A stretch of 64,000 bases of DNA from Aspidiotus rigidus (GCA_035079385.1 JAVHKY010000046.1:1116001-1180000), one strand, 5' to 3'. Numbered from the stretch's first letter, positions 12,326 through 52,252 are shown. Program-made: numbers and translations. Notes: generated by a model from the letters alone, not told the origin.

Positions 12326-13154
12326 CAGGGATGTCAAGCCATTCGCAAATAGCTTAAACTTTAGCTTAAGCTTCTAAGCTAATCCACAAAATTGAACAGC
12401 TTAGCTTTAAGCTTTTCACTTATTTCATTAGCTTAATGTGAATGGCTATTGGCTCAGTGATTTTTTTTTTCAATTTCTAATGTACATGCCACGCCATTTG
12501 AGATTTGGCTAAACTGAATTCCTATGATGTTGCACAAAAATAAAATAAAATTTTTTCATCTGAAAAAACAAAACAAAATGAACGAAAGTAAAATTAAGTA
12601 AAATAATTTTGTTATTATAGAAAATTCTAAAATCAAAAACAAAAGTCAGGATTTTGAGCAAATTTACCCCGTTTTTTTTTTCTAGAACCACATATGCAGC
12701 ATAACAAAAACAAGAACAAAATTAACAACATTTTTTCAGAGAATGAGAATCAGGTCTTCATCTATATTCTTCTCATATCAATATTTTGCGATCGCGAACT
12801 GCCAAGCGACAGTGTTGCTGTTGCTGATAAGTAATAACGCTTCTGTTCCTCGCTCTTGAAATTAGATTCACAATCGAGAGAAAGGAATTTAAAAATCATG
12901 AATTACTAATATGCTTAGAGCCAATTTCCTTTATTTATTTCTGCGTCTATATTGCATTCAAAATGAAGCCCAATGCCGGAAGCCGGCGCAGCGGCAGGCC
13001 GCAGGGTAATAGGAAGTCAAAAGTGCTTGCTGATTGACTGACTTTCCGTTTAATGCAGCAGGGAAATGACTGACTTCTCATCGGCTTAATAATCGTCAAA
13101 GCATTAGCTTAAGCTTTGGCTTAAGCGATTATTGGCTTAAACTTGACATCCCTG
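12326..13154. mobile_element. hAT-type MITE, TIR CAGGGATGTCAAG, TSD CTGTGAAT
   Basis: The element starts CAGGGATGTCAAG and ends CTTGACATCCCTG, a perfect 13-bp terminal inverted repeat. Both flanks carry the same 8-bp duplication CTGTGAAT (12318-12325, 13155-13162). Arrays of AGCTTAAGC-type palindromic motifs fill both subterminal regions. The 829-bp body has no transposase, so it depends on a transposase supplied by another element. Confidence 0.88.
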
Positions 13155-13319
13155 CTGTGAATCGTGATAACACACTACAAATATTACTTTATTGATGGAA
13201 TAACAGGGAAAAATTCAGATGTAGGAAATTGGAGCTTTCTCTCTTGTGGGATGGACACTCTCCTCTGAATAGTGTTTAAATAAACTTTAATGAATGTAGG
13301 ATATGCGTCAAAGTTTTAA

Positions 13320-13862
13320 CAGGGAACCTGTTTTATGGGGGGCTTTTTGAGAAATTTGCCGTGCGCCGTCCGCCGACAAGTAAAAACTTAGAAAAAACTT
13401 TGATTCTCGAGCCATATGATAGGAGAGGGACTTGGAAAAATTGGACCCTTTTTAGCCAAACCCAACCAAGCGGCATGATAACAATCTAAAGAAATTAAGA
13501 AAATGTTCCTTTACTATGAGCGGAGATTCTCCTTTTCCCCAGATCGTTATCATGTCACTTGGTTGAGTTTGGCTAAAAAGGGTCCAATTTCAACTCTCCA
13601 GCTATATATGATAAGAGGGAGGCTTGGAAAAATTTCGACTCTCGAGCTACCTATATGTGATGGGAGGGATACTTGGAAAAATGTTGACTCTCCAGCTATA
13701 TCATGATAGGAGAGGGACTTGGAATAATTTTGAACTTGAGATTTGATAAAAATTTAGACTCTCAAACTATATTATACTAGGCTTATAGTAGATCTAGGCC
13801 TTCTTTATATTAGCTTCATCTTCAATACCAAATCCCATTCGACTCATAAAACAGGTTCCCTG
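13320..13862. mobile_element. MITE-like repeat carrying a 'gagctatatatgatagga' minisatellite
   Basis: The left end reads CAGGGAACCTGTTTTATG and the right end is its reverse complement. The body holds about five degenerate units of roughly 50 bp built on 'ctcgagctatatatgatagg' followed by 'gagggacttggaaaaattt'. Relatives with the same termini lie at 59221-59965. No target duplication was recognised. Confidence 0.65.
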
Positions 13863-14454
13863 CGTTCCTCGTTTAACTTTGTTAGGAAGCCGTCGTTTGG
13901 ACGTATATCCAAACCACAACCCAAAAACGCCAATATTGGAAGGAGGGACGCTCCGTTTGAAAAACTAGTATGATGATTGGATTTCTCATCAAAAAATCGA
14001 CTTAGTAACGCATATTTACATTTCAATTAGCCATATTAATCTTATTTTAAGAAAATGAAACTTCTTCCCAATTGTCAATTTGGATATACCAGATTATTCG
14101 CCTGTAAGGGCCCTGCAAAAAGCGCCGCTTTCCACGCTACACTCAAAAGTGATGGTGTGTAATAGTCCCACAAATAACATAGGAATGATTTTTAAAAGTT
14201 CCTCACTAATTAATTGACCAATCAATTTTAAAAAATGAAATATACAAAAGTTGGAGCCGTGTCTATTCTAACAATTTCAAAACTCTTTTATAGGTGCCTC
14301 TCCATTTGAATTTTATAAGAAAAAAGAGCGAAAAGAATGTAGGCTGTATAGACCTTTGAAGGCAAGCTTTGGAGAAATTCCGCGGAGCAGCGCATACGCC
14401 GCCTTTATCGGAGAATAATGTGTAGTTTGCACGGCAGGGCAGCACTGTATAAGG
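13863..14454. other. No gene seen
   Basis: Short chance frames only. The sequence just left of the next element (CAGCACTG...CAGTGCTG) is itself a small palindrome. Confidence 0.5.
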
Positions 14455-15223
14455 CAGTGCTGACAAGCCGAAGAATTGAACGGCTTAATAGCAGCAGAAG
14501 CCGACTTTTGAACGGCTTCCAAGTCAGCCGATAGCTTTGACAGCATTAAGCCAAACAGCAGCTCAAAGCCGAAACTGATCAACTGCTTTTCTGAATTCTG
14601 CCGTGCAAAAAAAAGAGGAACGAATGTGCAGAGTACTGATTTGGAAAAACAGGCGCTTTGCTCCCGCCGGGGATATATTTTTCTTCAAATCGCTATTCTG
14701 CATCTGCACGTTTGTCATTCTTTTTTTGCACGATAGTCTAATCTAGTCTAGTTTAGTCTACTTCTACTAGTCTCTAGTATTTAATTTCACCACGGGGTTT
14801 TCCGTTTTTGTTTTTCCTTTTTCAATCTTTATTCAACTACTTATACTATAGTTATCAATCAATATCACCTGAATTAGACAGGTGTAATTAATCGTTGAAT
14901 GATGAAGAAATACTCTTACATACGTATGATAATCCCAGTCTTATTTGATTTTGTTTCGCCAGTCGCAAATTTTCAAATTGTGAGTGCTCATCACTGGTGC
15001 TCATACTTTAGGTGGGAAAAAATGTCATTTTTGGCTCTTTCAAGAAATTCTACATAGAATCAATAGACATACAACTCGCTATTTAAGCCGAAAGCCGATC
15101 ATGAAAAACTTGAAGAAGTTGATGAAATTAGAAATAAGCCAATAGCAGCTCATTGCAAATGGGCGAACGGCTTCTAAGCCAAAGCAAAAGTTTAAGCCGA
15201 TGACGATCGGCTTGTCAGCACTG
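14455..15223. mobile_element. hAT-like MITE with AAGCCGA / ACGGCTT repeats
   Basis: The termini are CAGTGCTGACAAGCCGA and its inverted counterpart CGGCTTGTCAGCACTG. Motifs of the form GAACGGCTT and AAGCCGA recur in both subterminal regions. No clean 8-bp duplication was found, so the exact ends are uncertain. It has no coding capacity and lies just upstream of Dlg5. Confidence 0.65.
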
Positions 15224-15703
15224 TGTATTTCTTACGGGAGCCATTACGTTCGAAGGATATATTTTGGGTACTTTTTCTAACAGTGAATCAGGTGTATCGA
15301 TCGATGTTCAACATCGAAAACTTGATCCAGTGAGCAACAGATGGGTATGACCTACACCCACGTAACGCAAGACTATGAGCGTGCAATATTTTTTATCATT
15401 TTTAATCCAAATGTGAGGCTGAAGTGAATGCGAATGCAGCGAGCTAAAAGAATTTTGTGTACGTAGCCTTTAACCTAATCGATGTTACGTCAAATTTCCG
15501 ATTTCATCGAATATGAAAAAAATATTCTTATTACTATAAGGTCGTGAAGACGGAGTCGTGCTTCTCTCCAAATGTTCCATCCGTTGACAACTTGGATTGC
15601 AGTTTCGATGCATGAGAGCCTGCGTCATTGCCTCTAGAATCAGTGGAATCATGTGAATCATAACAGCGCAGTTCAATCGTATCATTTAAATCATAAAAAG
15701 CAT
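15224..15703. other. Region upstream of the first Dlg5 exon found
   Basis: This region should hold the 5'UTR or a further upstream intron of Dlg5. No clear TATA box or initiator could be assigned. Confidence 0.3.
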
Positions 15704-43623
<27,920 letters not shown>

Positions 43624-43691
43624 TGTACCAGAATAAACTTGAAAGTTATGAATATTTTTTATGCTTATGAATGGGTTCTATGGTTGTGGAC

Positions 43692-43752
43692 ATATTATTA
43701 TTAATATTATTATTATTTATTATTATTATTATTATTATTATCATCATTATCA
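43692..43752. repeat. (ATT)n microsatellite downstream of Dlg5
   Basis: Imperfect ATT repeats just after the Dlg5 stop, within the probable 3'UTR or flank. Confidence 0.85.
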
Positions 43753-44691
43753 TTTGTTTTTCAAATAAACATAAAGTAGTTGGTAACATACCTACGCTTA
43801 ATTATTCATGTAAATTATTGTCATTTCATTCATTTCTTATTTTTTTATTTGTCCTCGCAATTCCTGGGTACACTTCATTTTCATAATTATTATTTCAGTT
43901 AATGACCGTCCACTTAGAATATAATATTCATTTATATTAAACTATCAACGCATTATCATTATGTGTGTCAGTATATGATGTTGATACCTTGGAATGTTAT
44001 TTGGCTGAATACATGAATCAATTTCTGTGGACGTTCATTTTTCTTACTTTTTTTTATTTTGATGTAAGTTACTTATTACCAATTTGCGTCATTTTATAAT
44101 TGAATTCTTTCAGTTTCTTTTTTGTTATAGGTATGCATATATTCTATTGTAAATTTGTTTCTCACAAGTAGGTAACTAATTAGCTTTCCACTCATCAATA
44201 TGAATTCTGTTCGCAAATTTTTATAAATTCGCTCAATGAATAATGAAACACCTATTTTGAATTTTTTTTTCTACCGACATTTCGCTTGGAAAATGTAGTA
44301 TTAAGTCCGTCGCAAAGTGGGCTGAGGGACAGGTCAATGAATTTTCCCACCGTTTTGGAGGGTCTTAGATCACAACACTAGTAGAAGAAAAAATTTCAGA
44401 TTTCCTCATATAATTATGTAATCCCTAGCATTTTTCAAAGTCCTGGCGAGTGTTACTACCGACTTTAGGAAGTATTACATTCTTGCGCGCAGTGGAATTT
44501 TCGGTGTGAGATATGTTTTCTTGGCGTTTCAGAGTGTGTGGATTACAATTTTAACATTGGTTTAAATTCATATATGCGTATGTGTGTACGTACGTATGTA
44601 TTTTTTGTGCGCGAAACGTGTTTCTTTCTCAGAAGGGGAGGGGGTTGTAAGTTGTGTATTGTAAATACACGAGATTGAATAATAAAAAATA
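43753..44691. other. Dlg5 3' flank, no gene seen
   Basis: AT-rich; several possible poly(A) signals and no other recognisable feature. Confidence 0.5.
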
Positions 44692-44796
44692 ATTATGCTT
44701 ACGAGAGATAATTTCCTCGATACTACGGGACATATTCACAAGGATTAGGTCAAATGAAAATTGCAGAGCCCGTATGAAAAAACTTTTGTTTATTAA

Positions 44797-44839
44797 TCAT
44801 TAAGACGTCTTTCGACTATAACAGTCATCTTCAGAATGA
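44797..44839 (-). ncRNA. Hammerhead-ribozyme-like motif, left arm
   Basis: The minus-strand mirror of the right-arm motif: stem I TCATT/AATGA, core CTGAAGA, stem II GACT/AGTC, GAAA and the palindromic AGACGTCT stem III. Only one loop base differs from the right arm. Confidence 0.68.
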
Positions 44840-44884
44840 AAAGAAAAGCTACCAAATAAATACAATTCGTCCTTATCACATATA

Positions 44885-45352
44885 CTAGACAAGAATAAAC
44901 GAAACCGGCTGCTCACACGTCAGTGCATTCGTAATCCGGCGAAGAAGAATACACTTTGCGGATGAGGTCATCTTCATGTACGATGCGGTTGACCAGTTCG
45001 TAAGCGTGATGCGGTTGCTTATCTTCTCCATTTCGACGCTTTCAAGGGCCTTCCGCCTACGGAGGCTGTCTTCAAAATGTAATAGTACCTCATCTCCTCC
45101 GAGGTGTCTCTTTTCGAGAAGGTGTTTTGAGAAGGCCGATTTTGTATAGTTACCATTCGTATAGGCGGACACGTGTTCGTTGATTCTTGTACGGAATGCC
45201 CGGCCGGTTTCTCCTACATAGCACGCCGGACAGTCGCGACAACAGAGTAAGTATACGCCGCTCCTCGATAGGGAGGGGGTCGAATCTTTCCCTTTCGGGA
45301 ACAGCCTCCCTAATCTTAAGTAGGGGTAAAAAACGGGGGAGAAGATAAGCAA
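44885..45352 (-). pseudogene. PLE GIY-YIG endonuclease fragment
   Basis: A 155-codon frame with SRSGVYLLCCRDCPACYVGE then TGRAFRTRINEHVSAY, the GIY-YIG nuclease core, and FSKHLLEKRHLGGDEVLLHF. The last third is out of frame relative to the better-preserved C-terminus in the right arm. Such endonucleases nick target DNA for PLE integration. The RT part is missing. Confidence 0.8.
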
Positions 45353-45525
45353 CCATCACGCTTATGAACTGGTCAACCGCGTCGTACATGAAGATGACCT
45401 CATCCGCAAAGTGTATTCTTCTTCGCCGGATTACGAATGCACTGACGTGTGAGCAGCCGGTTTCGTTTATTCTTGTCTAGTATATGTGATAAGGACGAAT
45501 TGTATTTGTTTGGTAGCTTTTCTTT

Positions 45526-45568
45526 TCATTCTGAAGATGACTGTTGTAGTCGAAAGACGTCTTAATGA
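45526..45568 (+). ncRNA. Hammerhead-ribozyme-like motif, right arm
   Basis: TCATT-CTGAAGA-T-GACT-loop-AGTC-GAA-AGACGTCT-T-AATGA. The conserved core is complete, stem III is a loopless palindrome as in dimer-acting minimal hammerheads, and the predicted cleavage site follows the T at 45563. A single T sits unpaired before stem II. Confidence 0.68.
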
Positions 45569-45637
45569 TTAATAAACAAAAGTTTTTTCATACGGGCTCT
45601 GCAATTTTCATTTGACCTAATCCTTATGATTATGCTT

Positions 45638-46680
45638 GGCAAATTTCGAAAATAAATTTGTATTGGAAAACGATGTCATTTTGTCGTTATTAACGAATGA
45701 TTTCATTTTCATTTCCTGTAGTGAATAATACCTAGTTCTTTCATGTTTGATGATTGAAAATTTTTGACGGATGTTCCATTCATTGAAGCGGGAAAGGGAG
45801 AGGGATATTGAAGTGTGGATAACTGATATAGAAGAGTGAATGAAAATAACACGGAAAATTAAGCTTATTTTCTGTTGGAAACGAAAAAGGAAGTAATATA
45901 TGTAGCCAATAGTGAACAAAACGGAAAAAAGAAATAGAGATGTAGGAAAATGAGATGGGGAAAGTCAGTTTTGCTTTTGCGCTGCGAAAGCTCTTTTTTT
46001 TCGTTTAGTATTTTTCATCGTTTAAATTGATCAATTTCTAGAAGGTTACTTTTTTAATTGGAAAAAGTAAACAAAAAATGAAGGAAATTAGGCGAGCAGA
46101 TTACATACCTTTTTGACAGATTCGACACCTCTGACGTTAACGGTGAACGCTCCCATAGCCTATAAAATTTTTCATTAATTAAGTTTGATCAACTTTTTTA
46201 ATTTGGCGATTTACAAATAAGAACCCACCCGGTAAACAATTCGTCTCCCCTCTGAAGCTCTGAAAAACATGAGAAAACTACCGCTTTGACCCCCGTTTGA
46301 AGCCTCGTGACCCTTTTTTCCAGTTGAGACCCTTTGGTTTCCTAGGCTCAAAGAGTTTTAACAAGGGTAACCTGAAGCTCAGGCAATAATATTGTGTACT
46401 GGAATCGATGCGTTCTTCCAATTTATAGTTATTCATATTACAAAGAGGTCTTGTTCCGAAAGTTTCGGATTCAACGCGTGTTGTACTCTTCTCATATTTC
46501 GTTTTTGCGCATGTGTCTTCGGTACCACCTTAGACCAAATTTTGTGAAATTTCGTTTCTATTCGGATTGCGACTCCACCACAAAAAAGTTGGAAGGTTAT
46601 TACATAACGGTCAAATGGATCAGAACGGAACTGAGGAGGTGATACGGGCAGCTTAACGTCACAACAAGACTTAATCTGCT
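45638..46680. other. No gene seen
   Basis: AT-rich sequence. The last 250 bp may already belong to the PLE at 46.7 kb, but no clear frame exists. Confidence 0.45.
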
Positions 46681-46930
46681 GGTTCATTCAAGGCTTTCAT
46701 GCCTCCGTCACCCTGGTGAGTTTGATTCATTTATAGTATCCGTCAATGGTGATTGTCGTGTTTTTGAACGAAATTTAAAAGAAAAGAAGACTCGTAAACT
46801 TACCTCCCTCCAGAGCTCAAAGGCTACGGCTGAGAAAAAAGACCGTCCTGGAGATAATTTAATCCAGCAATTCCAGCCACGCATTATCAATTATAGTAAA
46901 GTTCAGTTTGATAGTGATGAGGTATACCTA

Positions 46931-47872
46931 TTGGAGAAAGGGTTGAAATTTGGCCTCCCTCCTCTTAAGAACCAAGAGACCCTTGCTAATGTAGTAGCTG
47001 ACTTGACAGTCCAAATTGGACCTGGAGTGAATATTCTTAAAAAGTGCGCCGAAATGGTTTGCAACACTCCCCTCCCCCGCATAAGTAATTCCTGTAGTGA
47101 GGTGATTAAAGGCTTAAAGAGGAAGGTCAGGGAGGAGGGCTTAATCCTTACCAAGGCGGATAAAAGTAACGCCGTAGTGATTATGGAGAAGTCCTCTTAT
47201 GTATCCGGGGTTCATGAAGTGCTAGAACAATGTGGCGCTAAGGAGAATAGCCTCTTTTGTTTCCCCAGTTTTGTGAAAGAGGTGAGGAACTTCATTAATA
47301 ATTGTAGTGTGATTATCAAGAGTCCTTTGACAAAGAAAGCTCTCCTGGAGCCTAACCCGGTTCCTCCTCTCCTATATGGATTACCCAAAGTACATAAAAA
47401 AGATGTACCAATGCGGCCGGTTGTGTCATTTGTCTCGTCACCAACCTACTTGTTAGCGAAATATATAGATAGATGGTTCAAATCGCGAGTAAATTTTACC
47501 TCCCCTCATTCAGTAAAAAACTCAGGTGCTTTGACGGAAAGGTTGAAGGATATAAGCCTCCCCGAGGAAACGATTTTGTGTTCCTTTGATGTGGTGGGAT
47601 TATTTCCTCACACCTCGAAGGCTGTCACTATCCAACATACGGGCGAATTGCTTGTAAAAACTGGTGTCTCTCATGAGGAGTTGGTGGAATTCTTCGACCT
47701 TCCAAGAGTTTGTTGGACTCCCAATTTTTGTAAACTCGAGGGAAAATTTTTCGAATTCCCAGGAGAAGTGGGGATCCCTATTGGGTCCCCCTTTGGGCTC
47801 ATTGATATCGGAGGTATTCATGTCCAGATTTTAAATCGAATTGTTTTCTTCAGGCCAGGTACCTACTTTTAA
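46931..47872 (+). pseudogene. PLE reverse transcriptase, N-terminal two thirds
   Basis: Starts LEKGLKFGLPPL in the conserved PLE N-terminal motif. It includes LTKADKSNAVVIM, the LYGLPKVHK block (telomerase-like RT motif 2 region), CSFDVVGLFPHTSKA (motif A region, FDVVGLF) and IGSPFG (motif B). The frame then drifts and stops before the YVDD block, so the RT is broken. RT copies the element RNA from a nick made by the endonuclease. Confidence 0.85.
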
Positions 47873-47896
47873 ATGACGTATTTTACTGGCATAGGT

Positions 47897-48432
47897 ATGT
47901 AGACGACATATTGTGCGCGTGGACTGGCCCAGTGGAACTCCTTAGTGAGTTCCTTTCTTATTTAAATGGCCGATATCCTTCCATAAAATTCACTCTGGAA
48001 GTTGGCGGCTTACTAATAAATTTCTTGGATTTCTCCATATTTATTAGAGATGGCGTCCATGAATTCGGTATTTACAGAAAAGAAACCTCGACCGATATAA
48101 CAATCCACGGGTCATCTTTTTGTCCCGTTGCACACAAGATCGCTACATTCAATAGCCTGATACATCGACTGACTCATATTCCTTTGAGTCATGATGCTTT
48201 CAAGAAGGAACTAGGGACGATCAAGTACCTGGCCAGAGTGAACCAAGTTAGAGTGGACATTGACTTAATGGTCCGAAGGAGGCTTGCGAGAAAATGCATC
48301 GATTCCACCACCTCCCTCCCTAGGGATTTGCACAACAGTAGGAAACGTTGGATTAGACTCCCGTACTTGGGCAGGTTTTCGTTGAGGTTGGGCCGTGTAC
48401 TCGGTCCTTTTGGGTTCCGGCCGGCGTTCTAG
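47897..48432 (+). pseudogene. PLE reverse transcriptase, YVDD and C-terminal part
   Basis: RYVDDILCAW is the catalytic motif C; it precedes FLSYLNGRYPSIKFTLEVGG, INFLDFSIFI, FGIYRKETSTDITI and SLIHRLTHIPLS, all typical PLE blocks. It is separated from the upstream RT part by frameshifts. The tail ends GPFGFRPAF-stop, ahead of the endonuclease frame. Confidence 0.85.
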
Positions 48433-48477
48433 ATAATGTTAACACGGTAAAAGGCTTATTTGTAAAATTGAAGGACA

Positions 48478-48865
48478 TTGAAGGACCCGATTCCTCTAGT
48501 CGAGAGGAGTGGGGTATACAGCATAGCTTGCAACGATTGCCCGGGTATTTATATAGGGATGACCGGGCGTCAGCTCCAAATAAGAATTGAAGAGCATAAA
48601 AAAGCGTGGGAGAAGGGTAATTTAGGTGAGTCGGCTTTTGCCGATCATCTACTTGAGAGTGGCCATAAATTCAAGGAGGGCTCTGGTACCCTCCTCCATA
48701 AGGAACTCATATTTTAAGCGGCTGGCTTTAGAAAATATAGAAATCATACGGCACCGGAATAACGAAGACTTCACTGTGTTAAACAGGTTCATTCCTGATG
48801 AGGGTCTGATTGAGCTAGTATATGAGAATGATTCAAACTTCGATGACTCGCTGGTTAAATCATGA
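48478..48865 (+). pseudogene. PLE GIY-YIG endonuclease
   Basis: VERSGVYSIACNDCPGIYIG and MTGRQLQIRIEEHKKAW form the GIY-YIG nuclease, followed by SAFADHLLESGHKF. After a shift near 48700 the C-terminus continues as RLALENIEIIRHRNNEDFTV then NRFIPDEGLIELVYE. It closely resembles the fragment at 58547, so the two copies belong to one PLE family. Confidence 0.85.
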
Positions 48866-48921
48866 TCTTCTGGTTAATTCCCTCTGTCTTTGTTGATGTT
48901 GGATTCAGTCGCTTTCGTTTA

Positions 48922-48959
48922 CGCTCCGATGATGGTTGTTTAACCAAAAACGCTTAGCG
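48922..48959 (+). ncRNA. Decayed hammerhead-like motif at PLE 3' end
   Basis: CGCT-CCGATGA-stem GGTT/AACC-AAAA-...-AGCG keeps the order of a hammerhead, but has C for U in the first core block and A for the conserved G of GAAA. Probably inactive. Confidence 0.4.
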
Positions 48960-48960
48960 G

Positions 48961-49900
48961 CTGTTTCTTGTGTGGTTCAGTATAAATTGTTACACCATCG
49001 GGTTGTACACTGCTCTTTGTAATTGTGTCCTGGATTTACTCCTAATAATGGTGTTCAACTTTTTTAATGTTGCGCTTCACAAATAATAACTTGATAATAT
49101 TGCTGTAAGTACCTACTATATAGCCTTGATCAGGATCAGTAGAATAAGATTTCTTTTTGAGCCTGCTTTTTGCTTAGGTACTACATACACAGAACGAAAC
49201 CATTTGGAGTTTTCACCGTTACATTTCCTACAGGGGTTATATTCAGACACCTAACATCATTTTTTACTACATTAACGTTTTGCAGAGTTTTAAGACTTAC
49301 CGGTATGGCAAATTAGTGATTTTCAAAAAATCATAGGAAAAGAATAAATCATTGTAGATAGCTAAAACTTGGCTCAAATAAACAATTTATTACAAGCTAT
49401 ACATTTCAGAAAGCGCCATTATTCTTTAAGATTTTTTCAATTTTTTAATAATTTTTCAAAAAATTGCTCGTACTAGGATAGGGGTAATATAAAACAACAC
49501 TGGTGGAGAGCGGGGAACTTATTTAGACCTAGACTGTAACAAACGTATAGCGGAATTTTAATGCGCTGCGACAAACCTGCAAACAAGATTTTGGAGCTGT
49601 CTCCATATTTTTTTTACATATACCGTGGTTATTAGGGTATTAATAATAAAGTCACTTGATGTTTTAATTTTGAGTTTCAAATTCATCTTCTTGTAATGAA
49701 TACAAATGAAACTAAAAATAAGTTGCTGTTCAATAATGAGCATGAGAAATGTACATTATTCATTGGCCATTTAGCAGTGACTGGAACTCGCATCGAGGTT
49801 GAGCATTATCAAGTTCGCCATTTTTGTTCTCTTCAATTTTTCATAAAAATGAGTAAAACTCGATTCATCGCGATAATATTTAATTTTTAAAACTGCGCCG
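48961..49900. other. No gene seen
   Basis: AT-rich; chance frames only. Confidence 0.5.
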
Positions 49901-50300
49901 CCCAACGCGTTTGAACGGTTGGTAAGGAACTATATAAGATAGGTATGCGCAAGTGATACGAAGAGGACCGTCACCATGTTGATAAAGTCGAAGGAGGAGC
50001 ATTTTCAGGAGGTTTCAGGAGTGCTATGAGAGAAATTTAAATATCAAACATCGAGTTTCGATTGATTAGAAAGATTATATTGGTGGAAACGAAAAAATAA
50101 ATGAGTTCTAGTTAATTTTTGTCCTAGAATTCTTGTATATTTGATGTTTGATGTTAAAAATTCTCTTAGGATACTAGGTACTTAGATTGCTCCTCCTTCG
50201 ACTTTATCAACACGGTGACGGTCGTCTTTGTATCACTTGCGCATAGGTACCTATCTTATATAGGCAGTTCCTTACGGATGGAACAACGCAACGCGCGTAT
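49901..50300. mobile_element. Foldback element, about 100-bp inverted arms
   Basis: Arms at about 49906-50003 and 50180-50297 share TATATAAGATAGGTA, ATGCGCAAGTGATAC and TTGATAAAGTCGAAGGAGGA in opposite orientation, with small indels. A shorter inverted pair (ATATCAAACATC / GATGTTTGAT) lies inside. There is no coding capacity; it is a MITE or foldback type. Confidence 0.8.
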
Positions 50301-51599
50301 ATCTAAGGTACAGCGAGAAGCAGTTTCAGTACTCGATAATCTCTGTTTTTCCTAATTTTTTCGCCCCCTAGTCCATCTTGAGGGAGTCAGAACGTCGAAA
50401 TTTATTCAAAAACTTGACCCAAATAAAACGAAATTTTTCAAAAAAAAATTCCAAATCGATAGGTGAAGGCGTTTGAATGTTATGGAATTTTATATATACA
50501 AACATATTCTATTTTGTATATTATTAGATTACTAGCAACGGCGCGCCTCTTAGTTTTTTGTTTTTTCATTTTTATCTTATTCGAGAGCGCTATATAAACA
50601 GGAATAATTTTTAAAAATCTCGGTAAATTATCTAGATATTTCTACTTTGGATATTGAAAAAAAAAAAGTAGAAATTCTCCAGACAACTTTTTTTTGGATA
50701 TCTGTATTCAAAATTTTTATGCAAACACAAAGTTCTCATGGCTACTTTTAATTCTGTTATTTAGGGTTTTGGGTAAGGTAGATACATGAAACAAAGGGAG
50801 TAACTCTGGGGCTTAAGGTTATTTGAAATTTCTTAGATACACTATTTTCTTTGTATCTTTTCATATCTCATAGTTCAATTCAATCTGCTTAGTTTTCTTT
50901 TCAAGCTTTTCTTCTTTCCTAATTTCATTCAATTTTGCACTCTTTCATTCTTTACTTGTTCTTCCATACAACCTTTTTTTTTTTTTCTTTCTTTCTTCAT
51001 CGTTTCCTGAGTCTTCCAAATTGTTCTCTGCCTCAGTATTACACTCTTCCAGTTTTCCCTCTCTTCCTATTCTTCTTTTTCAGTCCTCTGCATCCATCTT
51101 CTCCAATTATCCGTATGGTGATAATTAATTCTACGTGTCATCCTCTAATCTACAAATTAATGGAAGAAAAACGTTTCGATTCTAAGATTAGTTCATTCAT
51201 TTCCCTTTTTCTCTTTCACTTTTTTTCTACATAAGATTTTTTTTGAAATCTTGTGTGTTATGTTGACAGTATAATTTGTTACTACAGTCGTTCCAATTTT
51301 CAGCGATGATTATTTCTTTGACCTCACTTTTTTACATGCAAATAATGTAACTCCTCCTATTTTCGAGTTGATTTAGTTGAGACTTTGAAAATCCCTTCCT
51401 TCATTTACCTTAATTAGAACAAAATTTCTCAAGGCCCTCACTTTATTCCTTCGAGTCCACCCACCTCCAACTAACAGTTATTCTTGACATCGAGTCCTGA
51501 TTTGTGTAATTCACTATTCTCTAGGGACTCTTCTGTTAAATCCTAATGATGTTAAGAGCATCGCTAGTTTTTTATGATGTCAACTACCTAACCGAAATC
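50301..51599. other. No gene seen
   Basis: AT- and pyrimidine-rich sequence without a recognisable feature. Confidence 0.5.
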
Positions 51600-52060
51600 G
51601 AGGTTCAATAGGAAACCTATTCCATAGGGGGAGGGATTTTTGAAAATTTTGGTGTCTCGCCATCATTTACCTAGAACGATGGTTGATATTTTTCCAAGTC
51701 CTTTTCCTGTCATATATAGGTATATCTTGGAAGTTGAAATTCTTCCATGTTCCTCTCTTAAAAAATATAGCTTGGAAGTTGAAAGTTTTTAAAGTTATCC
51801 ACTTGTCATAATTGCATAGGTCGATGTACAAAATGCGTTTTCAATTTCAACTCCTCTGATGGTTCAATTTTTTCCAAGTTCCTCTCCTGTCATATATAGC
51901 TCAATTCCCAATATTAAAAATCTTTTCAAATCTGACTCCTTTGATATTGAAAATTTTTCCCATCCCTTATCTATCATAATAGAGCTCAAATGTCTCAATT
52001 TTTCCGAGTCCCTCCTGCTATAGTTGGCTTAATTTTCAAAATTTTATCAAATCTAATTCC
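51600..52060. repeat. Degenerate relatives of the 'tatatatgatagga' minisatellite
   Basis: Repeated blocks TTTTTCCAAGT(C/T)C followed by TCATATATAG match, in inverse orientation, the unit of the repeat at 13320-13862 and 59221-59965. No clear TIR is seen here. Confidence 0.55.
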
Positions 52061-52252
52061 TCTTTTTGGAACCCCTCCAATTTTGAATTCAATTCTCAAT
52101 ATCAAAACCAATCCGTCCTATAGAAGAGGATGTGGGAATTCCTTATTCAAACATGTGATTGTTTTCTATTACAGCCTTCAATTGAACTTCTTTTGGTTGA
52201 ATCCTAGAAATCTGATTGGAAGCTTCATTACAATCCTTACTATCTTATTATA

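Larger units (their letters stand above)
44701..45628 (-). mobile_element. Penelope-like foldback with hammerhead motifs in both arms
   Basis: Arms at about 44736-45030 and 45336-45628 are inverted near-identical copies of the PLE 3' end; the loop codes the GIY-YIG domain. ATTATGCTT stands directly outside both edges (44692-44700, 45629-45637), a likely 9-bp target duplication. The right arm keeps an open plus-strand frame for the C-terminus (HEDDLIRKVYSSSPDYECTD). The RT is absent. Confidence 0.85.
46681..48960 (+). mobile_element. Penelope-like element, nearly full ORF but frameshifted
   Basis: The most complete PLE of the window. Open segments in order: N-terminal part (about 46700-46930), RT (46931-47872), RT tail with YVDD (47897-48432), GIY-YIG (48478-48717) and C-terminus (48700-48865). 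The frames change near 47800-47900, at about 48430-48480 and near 48700. A hammerhead-like remnant follows. Read as PLE because of ILTKADKSNAVVIMEKSSYV, YGLPKVHKKDVPMRPVVSF and the GIY-YIG tail. Confidence 0.85.

Noticed and set aside
15485..15685. Minus-strand 66-codon frame near the Dlg5 start
   Set aside because: No recognisable family; it overlaps the expected upstream region of Dlg5.
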